Both the position numbers and the translations under genes were made by a program. A model generated the notes under the pieces. The model worked only from the letters and a program-made list of their open reading frames with translations. It searched no databases and was not told where the DNA came from. Source: Bedellia somnulentella (Eukaryota > Arthropoda > Insecta > Lepidoptera > Bedelliidae). Taken from it: a stretch of DNA of 64,000 nucleotides. Numbering within the stretch: the stretch's first letter is position 1; each line of letters opens with the position of its first letter. The stretch covers positions 13,826,001 through 13,890,000 of the forward strand of contig OY755171.1 of NCBI GenBank assembly GCA_963576735.1, given 5' to 3'. Shown in pieces: positions 23,978-34,160 of this stretch.

Positions 23978-26602
23978 TAGCATTGTGGAGATCAGCAGTG
24001 TGTCGAGCAGGGTAGCATACCTCATTATAAAACTTACTAAGAGATACTCTCTCAAGGTAGTTCAGGTTTATGCACCGACCTCGACTCACGCTGACACAGA
24101 AGTCGAAGCGGTATTCGAAGATATCTCCCGGGCTATCAACGATACCGCAAAGACTCACTACACGGTTGTTATGGGAGACTTCAACGCCAGAGTGGGAGTA
24201 CAAGAATGCGACGAAACGAGGGTAGGTCCACATGGCATTGGCTGCAGGAACCAAAGGGGGCAAATGCTGGTAAACTTTCTCGAGCACCAGGGGTTGTATC
24301 TGATGAATACTTTCTTTCAGAAGCGGCCCCAAAGAAAGTGGACCTGGCGAAGCCCCGATGGTCGAACGGCGAACGAGATAGATTTCATTATGACGGATAA
24401 GCGGCACATATTTAGAGATGTCTCAGTGATTAGCAGGTTTAATACCGGAAGCGATCACCGACTTGTCAGAGGCACTCTAAGTATCAACTACAAGCTCGAG
24501 CGCAAACGTCTTATGAGATCTACTCTTCGCCCTAACCTGCGCCAATTGCTATCTGGGAGCGAGAACTTCCAAATGGACCTACAGAACCGTTTTGACTCGC
24601 TGGAAACCACAGAAGACGTTAACGAGAAGGCCAACCAGTTGATAGGAGCTCTACGTGAAGTGGGCCACAGACATTTTAAAACGCGGCGCGATGGCAAGGA
24701 GTCGAAGCTTTCCCAGGAGACTCTAGAGCTTATGAGACAAAGACGCGAACTGCCGTATACTCAAGAGCATTCGTCGCAGCATCGGGCTCTGTCCAAGCAC
24801 ATTAAAAAGCTGATTCGACGAGACCTCCGGAGCTTTAATACGCGCCTCATTGAAGAGGCCATAGAGCGAAACCGGGGGTCCAAAGTGTTCAGTCAGCAGC
24901 TTGGACGAAGCCAGCTGACGAAGCTTAAGAGGGAAGACGGCAGGATCGTTGTCTCGAAGCCGGAGCTTCTCCGTGAAGTTGAGAACTTCTACGGAAGGCT
25001 ATATGCCAGTCATGCCGCACCACCTGAGGAACACGACACCGACCCCAGAGCTCCATTAACTCGCCACTTCACCGAAGATATCCCAGACGTCGACCTGGAC
25101 GAGATAAGATCGGCCCTGAGACAGCTTAAAAACAGCAAAGCTCCGGGTGATGACGGGGTAACGACAGAGCTTCTAAGGGCAGGAGGTACACCTGTACTGA
25201 GAGCCCTGAAAGATCTGTTTAACAACGTCATCTACAGTGGAACTATTCCGGAGGCGTGGAGCGAGAGCGTCGTGGTCTTGTTCTTCAAAAAAGGAGATAA
25301 AACCCTTCTCAAGAACTACAGACCGATCGCGCTCTTGAGTCACGTATATAAGCTGTTCTCACGGGTCATCTCGAATCGTCTTGCCCAGAGATTCGACGAG
25401 TTCCAGCCCGTGGAGCAGGCTGGGTTTCGAAAAGGCTTTAGCACCGTAGACCACATCCACACAGTACGGCAGATTATACAGAAAACCGAAGAGTATAATC
25501 AGCCGCTGTGTCTAGCATTCGTGGACTATGAAAAAGCCTTCGACTCCATCGAAACCTGGGCTGTTCTACAATCCTTACAGCGTTGCCGAATCGACTGGCG
25601 CTACATTGAGGTGTTGAGACACTTGTACAATGCTGCGACCATGACCGTCCAAGTACAGGATCAAAAGACGGAACCCATCCAACTGCAGCGAGGGGTGAGA
25701 CAGGGGGATGTCATATCCCCGAAACTGTTCACGAATGCGTTGGAGGACGTCTTCAAGATGATGAACTGGAACGGAAAAGGTATATGTGTCAACGGCGAGT
25801 ACATCTCACACCTCAGGTTTGCGGACGACATAGTCGTTATGGCAGAAACGCTGGAGGATCTCGGCGGGATGATTAGTAGCCTAAACTCAGCCTCTCGGCG
25901 GGTGGGGCTTGGCATGAACTTGGACAAGACGAAAATCATGTTCAATCGTCTTGTTCAGCCAAGACCAGTTCTTGTCGAGGGAGCAGAGCTCGAAGTTGTG
26001 CCGGAGTACGTCTACCTAGGTCAGACGCTACGACTCGGTAGAAACAACTTCGACAAAGAGGCTGCAAGACGCATCCAGCTGGGCTGGGCTGCTTTTGGAA
26101 AACTTCGGCATATCTTCTCCTCGGCCATCCCACAATGTCTGAAGACTAAGGTTTTCAACCAGTGCGTCCTGCCAGTGTTAACGTATGGTGCGGAAACGTG
26201 GACACTCACGGCTGGACTAGTCCACCAATTCAAAGTCACTCAAAGAGCGATGGAGCGAGCTATGCTCGGCATCACTCTGTTGGATCGCATCAGAAATGAC
26301 GTGATCCGACAGAGAACGAAAGTGGCCGACGTAGCTCATCGGATTAGCAAATTGAAGTGGCAGTGGGCTGGTCACATCTGCCGAAGAACCGATAACCGCT
26401 GGGGAAGACGAGTTCTTGAGTGGAGACCACGCACTGGCAGACGCAGTGTGGGGCGCCCTCCAGCCCGCTGGACCGACGACCTAAAGCAGGTGGCCGGGAG
26501 TGGTTGGATGAGGCTGGCCGAGGATAGGAAGAGGTGGCGCGCCATGGGAGATGCCTATGTCCAGCAGTGGACGAGTGTGGGCTGATGATGATGATGATGA
26601 TG
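23978..26602 (+). mobile_element. RTE-clade non-LTR retrotransposon, 5'-truncated
   Basis: The insertion is 2,625 bp, bounded by the 12-bp duplication ATATACATAGTA. It holds one long open frame and no 3' UTR beyond a (TGA)n tail that starts in the stop codon. A very short 3' end with a simple trinucleotide repeat is typical of RTE elements. The 5' end is cut within the endonuclease domain, so promoter and start codon are missing and this copy cannot be autonomous. The clean duplication and undisturbed frame point to a recent insertion. Confidence 0.92.
23985..26585 (+). CDS. RTE endonuclease/reverse transcriptase, N-terminally truncated
   Basis: This 866-codon frame encodes the pol protein of an RTE-type LINE. 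Residues 1 to ~170 are the C-terminal part of an apurinic-type endonuclease (GDFNARVG at 64-71, SDHRLVR at 156-162), which nicks target DNA. The reverse transcriptase follows, with NYRPIALLS, the catalytic Asp of FVDYEKAFDS at 514, GVRQGDVISP and the FADD box at 612-615. After it come the thumb and a C-terminal tail (RPPARWTDDL, AYVQQWTSVG) usual for lepidopteran RTE proteins. The first codon is GTG, only seven bases inside the insertion, so it is not a true start; about 100 residues of endonuclease are absent. No stop or frameshift interrupts the remainder. GC content is far above the flanks. Minus-strand frames over this region are shadows. Confidence 0.92.
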   Translation: MEISSVSSRVAYLIIKLTKRYSLKVVQVYAPTSTHADTEVEAVFEDISRAINDTAKTHYTVVMGDFNARVGVQECDETRVGPHGIGCRNQRGQMLVNFLEHQGLYLMNTFFQKRPQRKWTWRSPDGRTANEIDFIMTDKRHIFRDVSVISRFNTGSDHRLVRGTLSINYKLERKRLMRSTLRPNLRQLLSGSENFQMDLQNRFDSLETTEDVNEKANQLIGALREVGHRHFKTRRDGKESKLSQETLELMRQRRELPYTQEHSSQHRALSKHIKKLIRRDLRSFNTRLIEEAIERNRGSKVFSQQLGRSQLTKLKREDGRIVVSKPELLREVENFYGRLYASHAAPPEEHDTDPRAPLTRHFTEDIPDVDLDEIRSALRQLKNSKAPGDDGVTTELLRAGGTPVLRALKDLFNNVIYSGTIPEAWSESVVVLFFKKGDKTLLKNYRPIALLSHVYKLFSRVISNRLAQRFDEFQPVEQAGFRKGFSTVDHIHTVRQIIQKTEEYNQPLCLAFVDYEKAFDSIETWAVLQSLQRCRIDWRYIEVLRHLYNAATMTVQVQDQKTEPIQLQRGVRQGDVISPKLFTNALEDVFKMMNWNGKGICVNGEYISHLRFADDIVVMAETLEDLGGMISSLNSASRRVGLGMNLDKTKIMFNRLVQPRPVLVEGAELEVVPEYVYLGQTLRLGRNNFDKEAARRIQLGWAAFGKLRHIFSSAIPQCLKTKVFNQCVLPVLTYGAETWTLTAGLVHQFKVTQRAMERAMLGITLLDRIRNDVIRQRTKVADVAHRISKLKWQWAGHICRRTDNRWGRRVLEWRPRTGRRSVGRPPARWTDDLKQVAGSGWMRLAEDRKRWRAMGDAYVQQWTSVG

Positions 26603-26604
26603 AT
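26582..26604 (+). repeat. (TGA)n tail of the RTE element
   Basis: About seven TGA units, beginning with the stop codon of the pol frame. Confidence 0.9.
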
Positions 26605-27029
26605 ATACATAGTAAAGTTTCATTAATTTATTTTTCGTAAGTTTTTGTATGGGCATATATTTTTTGCTGTCGTTTGAATATAGTCATTCAATTAACAGTA
26701 ATATAGTTATGACTAAAACGTAACAAAACATAAAATAATAACAATAAATAAATTAAAATATTTTCGTATTCAGCTATTATGCTACATTTTTTAAAGACGC
26801 GACAAGTATTACCGTACCCGAATCATTAATACTAACTAGGACTTCAATGCAAGTGTGCAATTGAAATAAGGAGCTGAGCGATATGTTCGACTCGACTGAA
26901 CTATTTTTATTGCAAACTAGCTTTTTGCCCGCGACTACGTCCGCTCGGACTACATTTTTTGCATCCAGTTTACATCCAAAATACCAAAACACTATCTAAC
27001 TACACTAACTTCTGTTTTTTTGTATTTAT

Positions 27030-27206
27030 ATTCCCGTGGGCGTTGTAATAGATATAAAGAACATTGAGACTTTTTAAGTGATTATTGGGCGATGCAGTTG
27101 GACGGTTGGACGGACCCCATTCAACTTCCAAAAGTGGATAAAGTATTACTATCTCTGGAGCTGTGGCTACCCTTTTTTGGGATTTATAGCCGTTAGTATA
27201 TTCTCA
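27030..27206 (+). mobile_element. SINE-B copy with deletions
   Basis: It contains 'ttcccgtgggcgttgtaata', 'gggcgatgcagttggac', 'cccattcaacttccaaaagt' and GGGATTTATAGCCGTTAGTA. The GGCGACTAAGGG core is mutated to 'agatataaagaacattg'. Confidence 0.75.
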
Positions 27207-27535
27207 TGATTGATTGATGGATGAATTTCATACATTCCTTTTTGTAGTTGTTATATCAGTCAATCGCATCAAGATTCAAATTTCTAGATACATTGTATTT
27301 ATCGATCAATAATCTGTATAATATATTTCAATCTCTTAGGGGATGAGTTCCAAAAAACATTTTTAATTGTTCATAAGAAACAAGGAAACAAACCATTTTG
27401 TAACCAAGTTTCTATGTTCAAAAATACTTTCAATTATCTTTATTCATATATTCGCATAGTTGAATGTGAAAAAGAAGGATTAGTGCATCCTATTATTCTA
27501 ACCTAACACAAAAGCAAAAAAAATATGCAAAAAGA

Positions 27536-27600
27536 CTTTGACCACCCGGGATCCGAACCTGCTGCCAACGCTACGCCACGCAGACATTTGTGTAAGTCTC
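27536..27600 (-). mobile_element. tRNA-like sequence (SINE head relic)
   Basis: The minus strand reads TCTGCGTGGCGTAGCGTTGG, then CAGCAGGTTCGGATCCCGGG, an A-box/B-box pair at SINE-like spacing. It cannot form a complete tRNA cloverleaf by eye and is not called a tRNA gene. Confidence 0.4.
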
Positions 27601-27853
27601 AAATTTGTGATATCCTATATATCTAGTAGTCATACTATTGACAAACAATTAAATGGACAATTATTTTGATGAAAATGGATGAAACCCTTATTTTTTCCAA
27701 AAAGACTATTAATGAAGAGTCCGATAAAGTCGGTCGATGAAAAAAATAATCGTGTAATTATGGGGAACCATATAAAAGTTATGTTTTTTATGCTCCTGTG
27801 GGAACCCTTGCAAAATCCGGGATAAATTATATCCTATATGTTGGCCAGCACTG

Positions 27854-27979
27854 GTAGCATGAGGCTTGTGAGAGCGCGTTTGACGCATGAGAAGTGAGAA
27901 ACTGACAGATTGCTCATACAAAATCTGTCAGTATCTCACTTCTCACATGACATACTCGCTCTCACACGCCTCATGCTAC
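27854..27979. mobile_element. Foldback MITE with 57-base arms
   Basis: Arms 27854-27910 and 27923-27979 are inverted copies of each other (both ends GTAGCATGAGGC / GCCTCATGCTAC; inner ends CTGACAGAT / ATCTGTCAG) with a 12-base loop. There are about nine mismatches, mainly in the middle. It interrupts the composite repeat that surrounds it. The RNA would form a long stable hairpin. No target duplication could be fixed with confidence. Confidence 0.75.
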
Positions 27980-28435
27980 GGGGGCAGGTGTATAACCTAC
28001 ATTCATGCCAAATTTGATCAAGATCGGTCAAGTAGAATTAACGTGATGAACGGACATACAGACAGACAGACATTTTTTTCAAAAATAGCAAATTTGGATT
28101 CAGTATCGAAAATAAAACATATTCCACCGGTTTTTATTTTTTTTTCTTCAATGTACAGTTTTGACCTCGTTACAGTCTTATTATAGTATAGATTATTGTT
28201 CCTTAAAGAAAGACATTCAATTCAACATTTGTTTAACAAAAATCAAATGTCTTTTTTATATTATAAACCAGAACTACAACTTATGTACGCTCTAGAATAT
28301 TCAGGTTTGTAGTCAAATATTATTTCTTTTAATTGACTAGATTAGTTTCACGCATATCAACTTTAAGTACTTATAAAAATATATATCCTTATTCTTTTTA
28401 CTTCTTAATTTTTTTTTTCAACTAAAACAATATAT

Positions 28436-28545
28436 ATCATAGTCTTGCTCAGTCTGAAAATTTTTATCAAGATCGGTCAAGCAGTTCAGGAGGAGTAGCG
28501 TTCCGAAGAAGCGGCGGAAGTGAGCGTATGAGTTTCTCTATGGTA
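28436..28545 (+). mobile_element. Second fragment of the 'atcaagatcggtcaag' repeat
   Basis: 'tttttatcaagatcggtcaa' followed by 'gcagttcaggaggagtagcg' repeats the 3' part of the composite repeat at 26921-28195. It directly precedes the Jockey/CR1-like pseudogene. Confidence 0.45.
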
Positions 28546-29350
28546 AGTCTATGGAAAAGAGGACAGAACGCTTTTATGTAAGGAAATGCAAACTTGTTGG
28601 ACGTACAATTGCCTTACTCTTAGTACTGATGCTTCTTTATAGAGAAGGTCCGTGGGGTCACTTAGGGGTTTTCTGAGCATGACCTTCAGCAATGCACGCT
28701 GGGATCTTTCGAGTCCTAACATGTATGTTTTGGCTGCCCCTCCCCATATCTCAATGTAATACGTGAGAAGGGATTGGCATAAGGCGAAGTAAACTGTACG
28801 CAGAACCTTAAGATCGGCAGCGCCTCGGAGAAGTGACATGACCCCTATTAGACGACGTATTCTCTTGGACAGATTGAGTACATGCATTTCAAAGGTGAGA
28901 CGCTCATCAAGTATCAAACCGAAGTACTTAGCGTGGGGACCCTTTTGATAACGCTACAGTTGCACGAACTGGAGACAGTAATCGCACCACACATGTGCAT
29001 TTCTAAAGTGTCAAGGGACAGGGGTTTAGAGGAGCAGGTTTTGTAGAAGCATGAGAATTGGCTTTTATCAGTGTTTGAGGTTAGCAAGTTGTCCTGTAAC
29101 TTCTTTCAGATGCTGTTTTAGCCGACTCCCAAGTAGGACCCTGATAAACTAGAGCCGTGCCGTCTGCATAGCAAATTGTCTTAGTAGTACCCAGTTCAGC
29201 GGTAAGTAAATCGTTTAGGTACGCTAAGAAGAAAAAGTAGGACCTAGTATGCTACCCTCTGGAACTCCAAAACTGACTGTTGCTAGGTCACTCTCGATTG
29301 ACCCAACCTTTGTGATTTGACTACGGTCCTCCACATATGTAACCATATGA
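28546..29350 (-). pseudogene. Jockey/CR1-like LINE reverse-transcriptase pseudogene
   Basis: The minus strand runs through ordered RT segments. VTYVEDRSQITKVGSIESDL leads into GVPEGSILGP (near 29255), which is the conserved RT block usually written GVPQGSILGP. Then comes ICYADGTALVYQ (29142-29178), the catalytic YADD box with its second Asp changed to Gly. Last is the thumb region ILDERLTFEMHV to LRVRQLYVQQ (28549-28917). A one-base deletion after GPTF shifts the frame, and the stretch between box and thumb is also broken. It is non-functional. Endonuclease and most of the fingers are missing. A SINE-A copy abuts the 5' side. Confidence 0.85.
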
Positions 29351-29390
29351 AAATCAGTGGCAATTTTGTTTTCATAATGGCTCAAAAAAA

Positions 29391-29751
29391 CAACCGTGAT
29401 AGCCCAGTGGGTAGAACACTCGGTTATCGTGCAAGCGACTAGTGTTCAAATCCTGGGTCGGGCCTACACCAATTTGTCTTTTCTAAAGACATATGTGTGG
29501 TTAATTTATCATGGTTGTTAACGGTGAGGGAAAACATGGAAACCCACATGGCTGAGTTGTACTTAGTCATGTGACAGTGTATTCGTACAAAACGGCGATA
29601 GGCCTGCCCCCTATCACGTGAGTACACTGTCCATGCAAAACGTGGGTACTCTGAACACCAGGTGACAAAGTCACGTGATGTTCAGAAGTATTAGTACCTC
29701 TGCCAACCCCTTCGGGGATATTCGGCGTGAAGGTTTTTGCTTATGCTTATG
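29391..29751 (+). mobile_element. SINE-A copy 3, best-preserved plus-strand copy
   Basis: Complete from CAACCGTGATAGCCCAGTGG (A box) and GTGTTCAAATCCTGGG (B box) through AAAACGGCGATAGGCCTGCC to the perfect hairpin CCCCTTCGGGG, GGCGTGAAGGTTT and a TTATGCTTATG tail. It is very close by eye to the copies at 43402 and 53821, so the family was active recently. Confidence 0.93.
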
Positions 29752-30199
29752 CTCACAGAAATAAAATGATAGTTTTGGCGAAAATATCAGTAATCCTGAA
29801 CCATTTGTGAACGTATTTAACTAGACACTGCTTAAAGTGCAATTTTCTCGAAATCAATATTTTGGTAAGGACCTTTGAAAATTTATTACATGTCCAACTC
29901 ACTTTTTTAACAGTTAATTTGTATTTTTTTTAATGCGAACACAGTCTAATATTTAAAAAATCTAACAACAAAATAATAGTTTAGCAAATAAAGTCTTAAG
30001 TCGTATTTAAACAATGTGATGTTGAAAAATCAGTATCAGTATTACAAAAGAATTGACAATTGAAAACAATAGCAGTGACCCCAAGGCGATCTGTAATTGC
30101 CTAATTTTTATATCTATTAGAATAATACAGTAATGATTGTGTATTCAAGGATCAAAACTTCTATTCAGACAAATTAAATTGAACAGTCTGTTTGTAACA
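29752..30199. other. Unassigned AT-rich stretch
   Basis: No gene or repeat supported. Confidence 0.5.
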
Positions 30200-30402
30200 T
30201 TTCATAAACTCACGCCGTTAATTCCCATTGGGGTAGGCAGACCCATCGATCGCCACTTTATACGATCCTGGTAAACCTCTACTAACTTCGTCTACATCCA
30301 TGACGCCTGCCTTTTTGAGCACAGTCTCAATTTGATTCAAGTGTGTCCTCCGTGGCCGTCCTCTACTAACATTACCTTTCACATTAGCTCTATTATCTAT
30401 AA
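30200..30402 (-). mobile_element. LINE-T 3' end with internal deletion
   Basis: The minus strand reads AGGTAATGTTAGTAGAGGAC, GGCCACGGAGGACACAC and GTCTGCCTACCCCAATGGG, then AATTAACGGCGTGAG. Compared with the copy at 31515 it lacks ~40 bases that encode the KNKRACMKRLM part. Confidence 0.8.
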
Positions 30403-30504
30403 ATTCTTATCTATGGTAAAATACTGTCTTTCCGTGTGCTTCGGTTAATCTTCTAACCGACTAGTTCTGTTTTTCATACTGAAAATATTAAAAACACTTA
30501 TGTT

Positions 30505-30614
30505 GAGTTTTCCCCTCTTAGCTTTCAAGAGTGGCTGAAGTATGTCTTATTCTTAAGTTCTGGCTACCCTTTCTAGGGATTTATAGCCGTGAGTATATGT
30601 ATGTATGTATTATC
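30505..30614 (+). mobile_element. SINE-B 3' fragment
   Basis: 'tttcaagagtggctgaagta', 'ctggctaccctttctaggga' and AGCCGTGAGTATATGTATG: the last third of the element with a (TATG)n tail. Confidence 0.85.
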
Positions 30615-30635
30615 TAATAGTTACTTTATCCTGTA

Positions 30636-30787
30636 GGCAGGCTTAGAATGTCACTACCCCTTTCTACCCACGGGAGTCGTCAGAGGTAGCTAAGGGCTTT
30701 TAAAGTGGTTTTTGGGCGATGCTGTTGGAGACGTATCACCAACAATACTTTATTTTTACCATCTTCTCTTCTATCAACTTCCAATTG
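30636..30787 (+). mobile_element. SINE-B 5' fragment
   Basis: 'caggcttagaatgtcactac', 'cacgggagtcgtcagaggta', 'tgggcgatgctgttggagac', ending at 'caacttccaatt'. The 3' third and tail are missing. It lies 20 bases after a separate 3' fragment of the same family in the same orientation. It has the 'ctacccacggg' subtype head, and the order (tail piece first) excludes a simple split copy. Confidence 0.85.
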
Positions 30788-31069
30788 ACTATTTGGTTAG
30801 CTTCAAGGGACCAATAAAACTGTAGCAAAATAAATAAATGTAAATAAGACTTGCCAATTGCTGGAGGCAACAGCATTTCAGCAATGTCTCTAATTTGGCC
30901 ATATAAAATTGGTACATGGTATGGTATTGATGCACATCAATTTCGCGATTCCCAAGCAAGTTTCCATGGGCTTTGAGCATTTGGGACAATATTGAAAAAC
31001 TCTAATGACTCTCTCTTTTAATAATGTATGTAATCTAAACAGGATACGAGACAGATAACTAAATAAGCG

Positions 31070-31274
31070 AACCGGCTTAGAAGAGCAATACCCCATGGGC
31101 GTTCGTAGGGTATTGAGGCTTTTTAAATGATTATTGAGTAAATCGGTTGAAGACTCAACAGGAACAATATTTATTTTACAATGTTTTCCCCACTCAAGCT
31201 TCAAAAACGGCTGAAGAATTTCTGATTCTGCAGCTGTGGCTACCCCTTTTGATGATTTATAGCCGTAAGTGCCT
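31070..31274 (+). mobile_element. SINE-B copy, diverged
   Basis: 'aaccggcttagaagagcaat', 'ccccatgggcgttcgt', 'gagtaaatcggttgaagact' and GATTTATAGCCGTAAGTG. The core has small deletions. Confidence 0.8.
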
Positions 31275-31514
31275 TCCTGTCATACCTCCAGATACCTCTA
31301 GATGTGTGCAACAACAAATTTTTCGCAAAATGATCTAATTTTGTAAAGCGTTTAACTAATAATTAGTGGAACTTTCTGTATCTATTTATAGAAAATGGCA
31401 ATTACATGTAATGACATTAGAATTAAAATTAAATCGCCATGTCCATTTATATTAGAACGGTAACTCTTAATAGTCAGAAACATTAGTGACACCTAATACC
31501 TCATATATATATAT

Positions 31515-31757
31515 ATAATAGCTAACGTGGAAGGTAATGTTAGTAGAGGACGGCCACGGAGGACACACTTTGACCAAATTGAGAGTGTGCTCAAAAAGGC
31601 AGGCGTCCGAAGTATGAAGAATAAAAGAGCATGTATGAAAAGATTGATGGATGTAGATGAAGCAAGAGAGGTTTGCCAGGATTGTACGAAGTGGCGATCA
31701 ATAGTCTCTGCCTACCCCAATGGGAATTAACGGCGTGAGTATATGTTATGTTATGTT
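31515..31757 (+). mobile_element. LINE-T 3' end, reference copy
   Basis: A 5'-truncated LINE tail whose frame (31527-31730) reads GNVSRGRPRRTHFDQIESVL, then NKRACMKRLMDVDEAREVCQ, and ends in IVSAYPNGN before a stop. This resembles the C-terminal tail of insect non-LTR retrotransposon proteins. The stop sits inside the 3' hairpin CTACCCCAATGGGAATTAAC, which is followed by GGCGTGAGTATATGTTATG and a (TTATG)n tail. At least four relatives occur in the window, all truncated in about the same place, so it may be a short non-autonomous derivative. Confidence 0.75.
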
Positions 31758-32799
31758 AATACCTCATAGCAACGTCTACTTTTAGGAAAAAAAGAATGTA
31801 AAACTTTTCAGCACAGCATTTTGTATGCGATTGGTTATGTTTTTTAAACTTCCAACAATAGGTCACTCCTTTCCAACGAACTTGCGAAAATTTGGGTTTC
31901 ATCAAATAATACAAAAAGTTTGTTTTTACATTAGATAATCACATGATGTGACGTACTCCCTTCGTTTTACTTTGTTCAGTAACTACCTATAAATTCAAAC
32001 AAAAATTTCCAATCTAAGTCTATTGAGGTTGTATCTAAGACATCAAAAATAACTGTTCCAAAATTTAAGGAAGATGATAAATAACATGCGACTGGCAAAA
32101 TATTTTACGGCGACGCTCATTCAAGAACCATTAAATAGATATAGATGTGAGTCCAATGCGATTGACAGGTAACATAATCTGTAACTCAGACGCGTCACGT
32201 AACCGTGTCACTGATTGCCAAGTTCAATTCCATAATGTCACATCTGAAAATAACACCTATTACAACTAGATAAGAACGCAATTGTAAGTAAAGACGTGAC
32301 CACATTGTAATGGGGTCGCAAGACACATGAATATGGATGTCCTCCTTGTCACACCTTTTAAATGAACGCTAAAATCACTTGTACGTTATGTCAAACGGGT
32401 AATTTTTAATTGCTGGGATTCTGGAACTATTTGTCTATAAAAGCTTTGCAATTAAAAGTTAGCACTGATCAATAATAAATTATTTACTAGTTGTAAATCT
32501 GCTACATATTTATTAAGTTCCACATATATCAATAAGCACAGCGTAAATCCCAATAAGGTTTTATAAATGTTAACTGATGCAATAATACTTAGACACGTTT
32601 ATTATATCGTTTGAGTGGATAATCTAAACCACATTTAAATTAAGTAGAAAAATAACTAGGAGTTACCAACCAAACGTGTTATTTCATATAAATTTTTATT
32701 TTAGTGTTAAAGGTAATGTTTGCAGATAATCGTAATTTTTTACGATCTTGGCAACCCTTTTGATACTCATTCTTATATTGTGAACTCATTATATGATGT
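31758..32799. other. Unassigned intergenic stretch
   Basis: AT-rich, no coding or repeat features recognised. Confidence 0.5.
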
Positions 32800-32932
32800 G
32801 ACTGATGATAGTAATGTCAGTAGAGAACGACCACGGAGGACACATTTAGATCAATAACATAATCATACAAATAGGTGCTTGACAGTAACTGCCTAACCCG
32901 ATGGGGAATACTTCCATATGCTTGCATATAGC
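32800..32932 (+). mobile_element. LINE-T 3' end, diverged copy
   Basis: 'gtaatgtcagtagagaacga' and 'ccacggaggacacatttaga' match the start of the 31515 copy, and 'aactgcctaacccgatgggg' matches its hairpin. Most of the middle is deleted. Confidence 0.7.
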
Positions 32933-32974
32933 TATGTGTAAAACTCTATAAAAGTTATTAAGAAAATAAAATGA

Positions 32975-33314
32975 CAACCGTGATAGCTCAGTGGATAAAA
33001 TACCGCTTATCGTGCAGACGATGAAGGTTAGAATCCCGGATCCTTTTGTCCTTTCTAACGACTTATGTGTGGTTGATTTATCATGGTTGTCAACGATGAG
33101 GGAAAACATCGTGAGGAAACCCACTTGGCTGAGTTTTACTTAGTCATGTGCCGGTATATTCGTACAAAACGGCGATAGGCCTGCCCCAATCACGTGATTA
33201 CACTATCCAAGAAAAACGTGGATACTTTGAACACTAGGTGACAATGTCACGTGACATTCAGAAGTATAAGTACCTCGAACAACCTCTTCGGGGGTATACG
33301 GCGTGAACGTTTGA
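32975..33314 (+). mobile_element. SINE-A copy 4
   Basis: Complete but diverged. The head CAACCGTGATAGCTCAGTGG and B box GGTTAGAATCCCGG are present, but the GGCCTACACCAATTTG linker is shortened. The 3' hairpin is mutated to CCTCTTCGGGGG, followed by CGGCGTGAACGTTTG. Confidence 0.9.
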
Positions 33315-33840
33315 GTGCAAGTTAAAATAAAATAAGGACAGCTTATCTACTGAGCATGTTAAATGCACGAACAAAACCAAATCACCATAATATTTTTTCC
33401 AGTATTGAATAAAACATGTGAATAGAACAGCATTGGTTGCAATCAGTACCACAAATGCTACCGAGATTAATTTCATTGGTCCGTTAGCATTCCACGAGAT
33501 GGATCTAAAATCATCGGTAATAACATAACATCTTCGATTCAAGCATATCTGATCGTTCGCAAGTCTGTTATTATTAGTAATATTTGGTTAGGAAATTCAA
33601 GATACACAATCTTTGTCATGTTGAACTCTATGCAATTTTGTTGCTCCTGTCTATTAAATTATTGCAATTCAAACGTAGGACTACTGAGAGAGTTAATGTT
33701 AAAATTAAGTACGTGATTTGTTGTCCATTTTATAGTTTTTGTAATACTAATAATTAAGTTAATAAATAATGTAAGAAAAGATCATCTTAACGTTTAGCAA
33801 TGGCTCAAAAAAAGCTTTATTCCATTTCACTCATTCGACA

Positions 33841-34160
33841 CATACCCAAACGTTGTTTATTCTTCAGAAAAGGTGTATAAGAACCATTATTCGACTAGCG
33901 CCTCGAGAGTCATGTAGGTCTTATTTTGTGGAACTCAAACTGCTAACTCTAGCCAGTATCTAGCTGTATGGTATTTGAGAAACAAAGTTCTTTGTTATTT
34001 AAGGGATCCTTTGTTTTGTTGGGAAATCATGAAGTGTAATGATGCCACAATTTTTTTACAACATTCCCAAAAGTATAATAGGTAAGCCAATTACCCTTTA
34101 CAACACCTAAACACACTAAAGAGTGGTTGGTTCAGAAATGTTTTTATATTAAAAATTAAT
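33841..34160 (+). pseudogene. LINE reverse-transcriptase C-terminal relic
   Basis: From 33856 the plus strand reads FILQKRCIRTIIRLAPRESC, then RSYFVELKLLTLASI and a stop. This is the QKR.IR...DSCR..F..L.ILTL motif that follows the RT domain in Jockey/CR1-type LINEs. Further on (about 34107-34155) another frame reads TPKHTKEWLVQKCFYI, like the K.WL..KCFYS..EF end of such proteins. Stops and a frameshift lie between the two. The rest of the element is not recognisable. Confidence 0.7.

Larger units (their letters stand above)
26921..28195 (+). mobile_element. Composite old repeat of the 'CTAGCTTTTTGCCCGCGAC' family
   Basis: It opens with 'ctagctttttgcccgcgact' and 'acgtccgctcggac'. Much later it has 'gctcctgtgggaaccc', 'ccgggataaattatatccta', 'ccaaatttgatcaagatcgg' and 'catacagacagacagaca', ending near 'tatagtatagatta'. 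I know these blocks in that order from a widespread lepidopteran interspersed repeat. The body is opened up by a SINE-B copy (27030-27206) and a hairpin element (27854-27979), so it is older than both. Its class is unclear. Confidence 0.6.

Noticed and set aside
23955..24407. 150-residue minus-strand open frame
   Set aside because: It lies antisense inside the RTE coding region and has no domain; it is a shadow of the GC-rich retrotransposon frame.
29391..29470. tRNA-like head of SINE-A as a functional tRNA
   Set aside because: At least five copies in the window have the same head joined to the same ~280-bp body, which marks them as SINEs.
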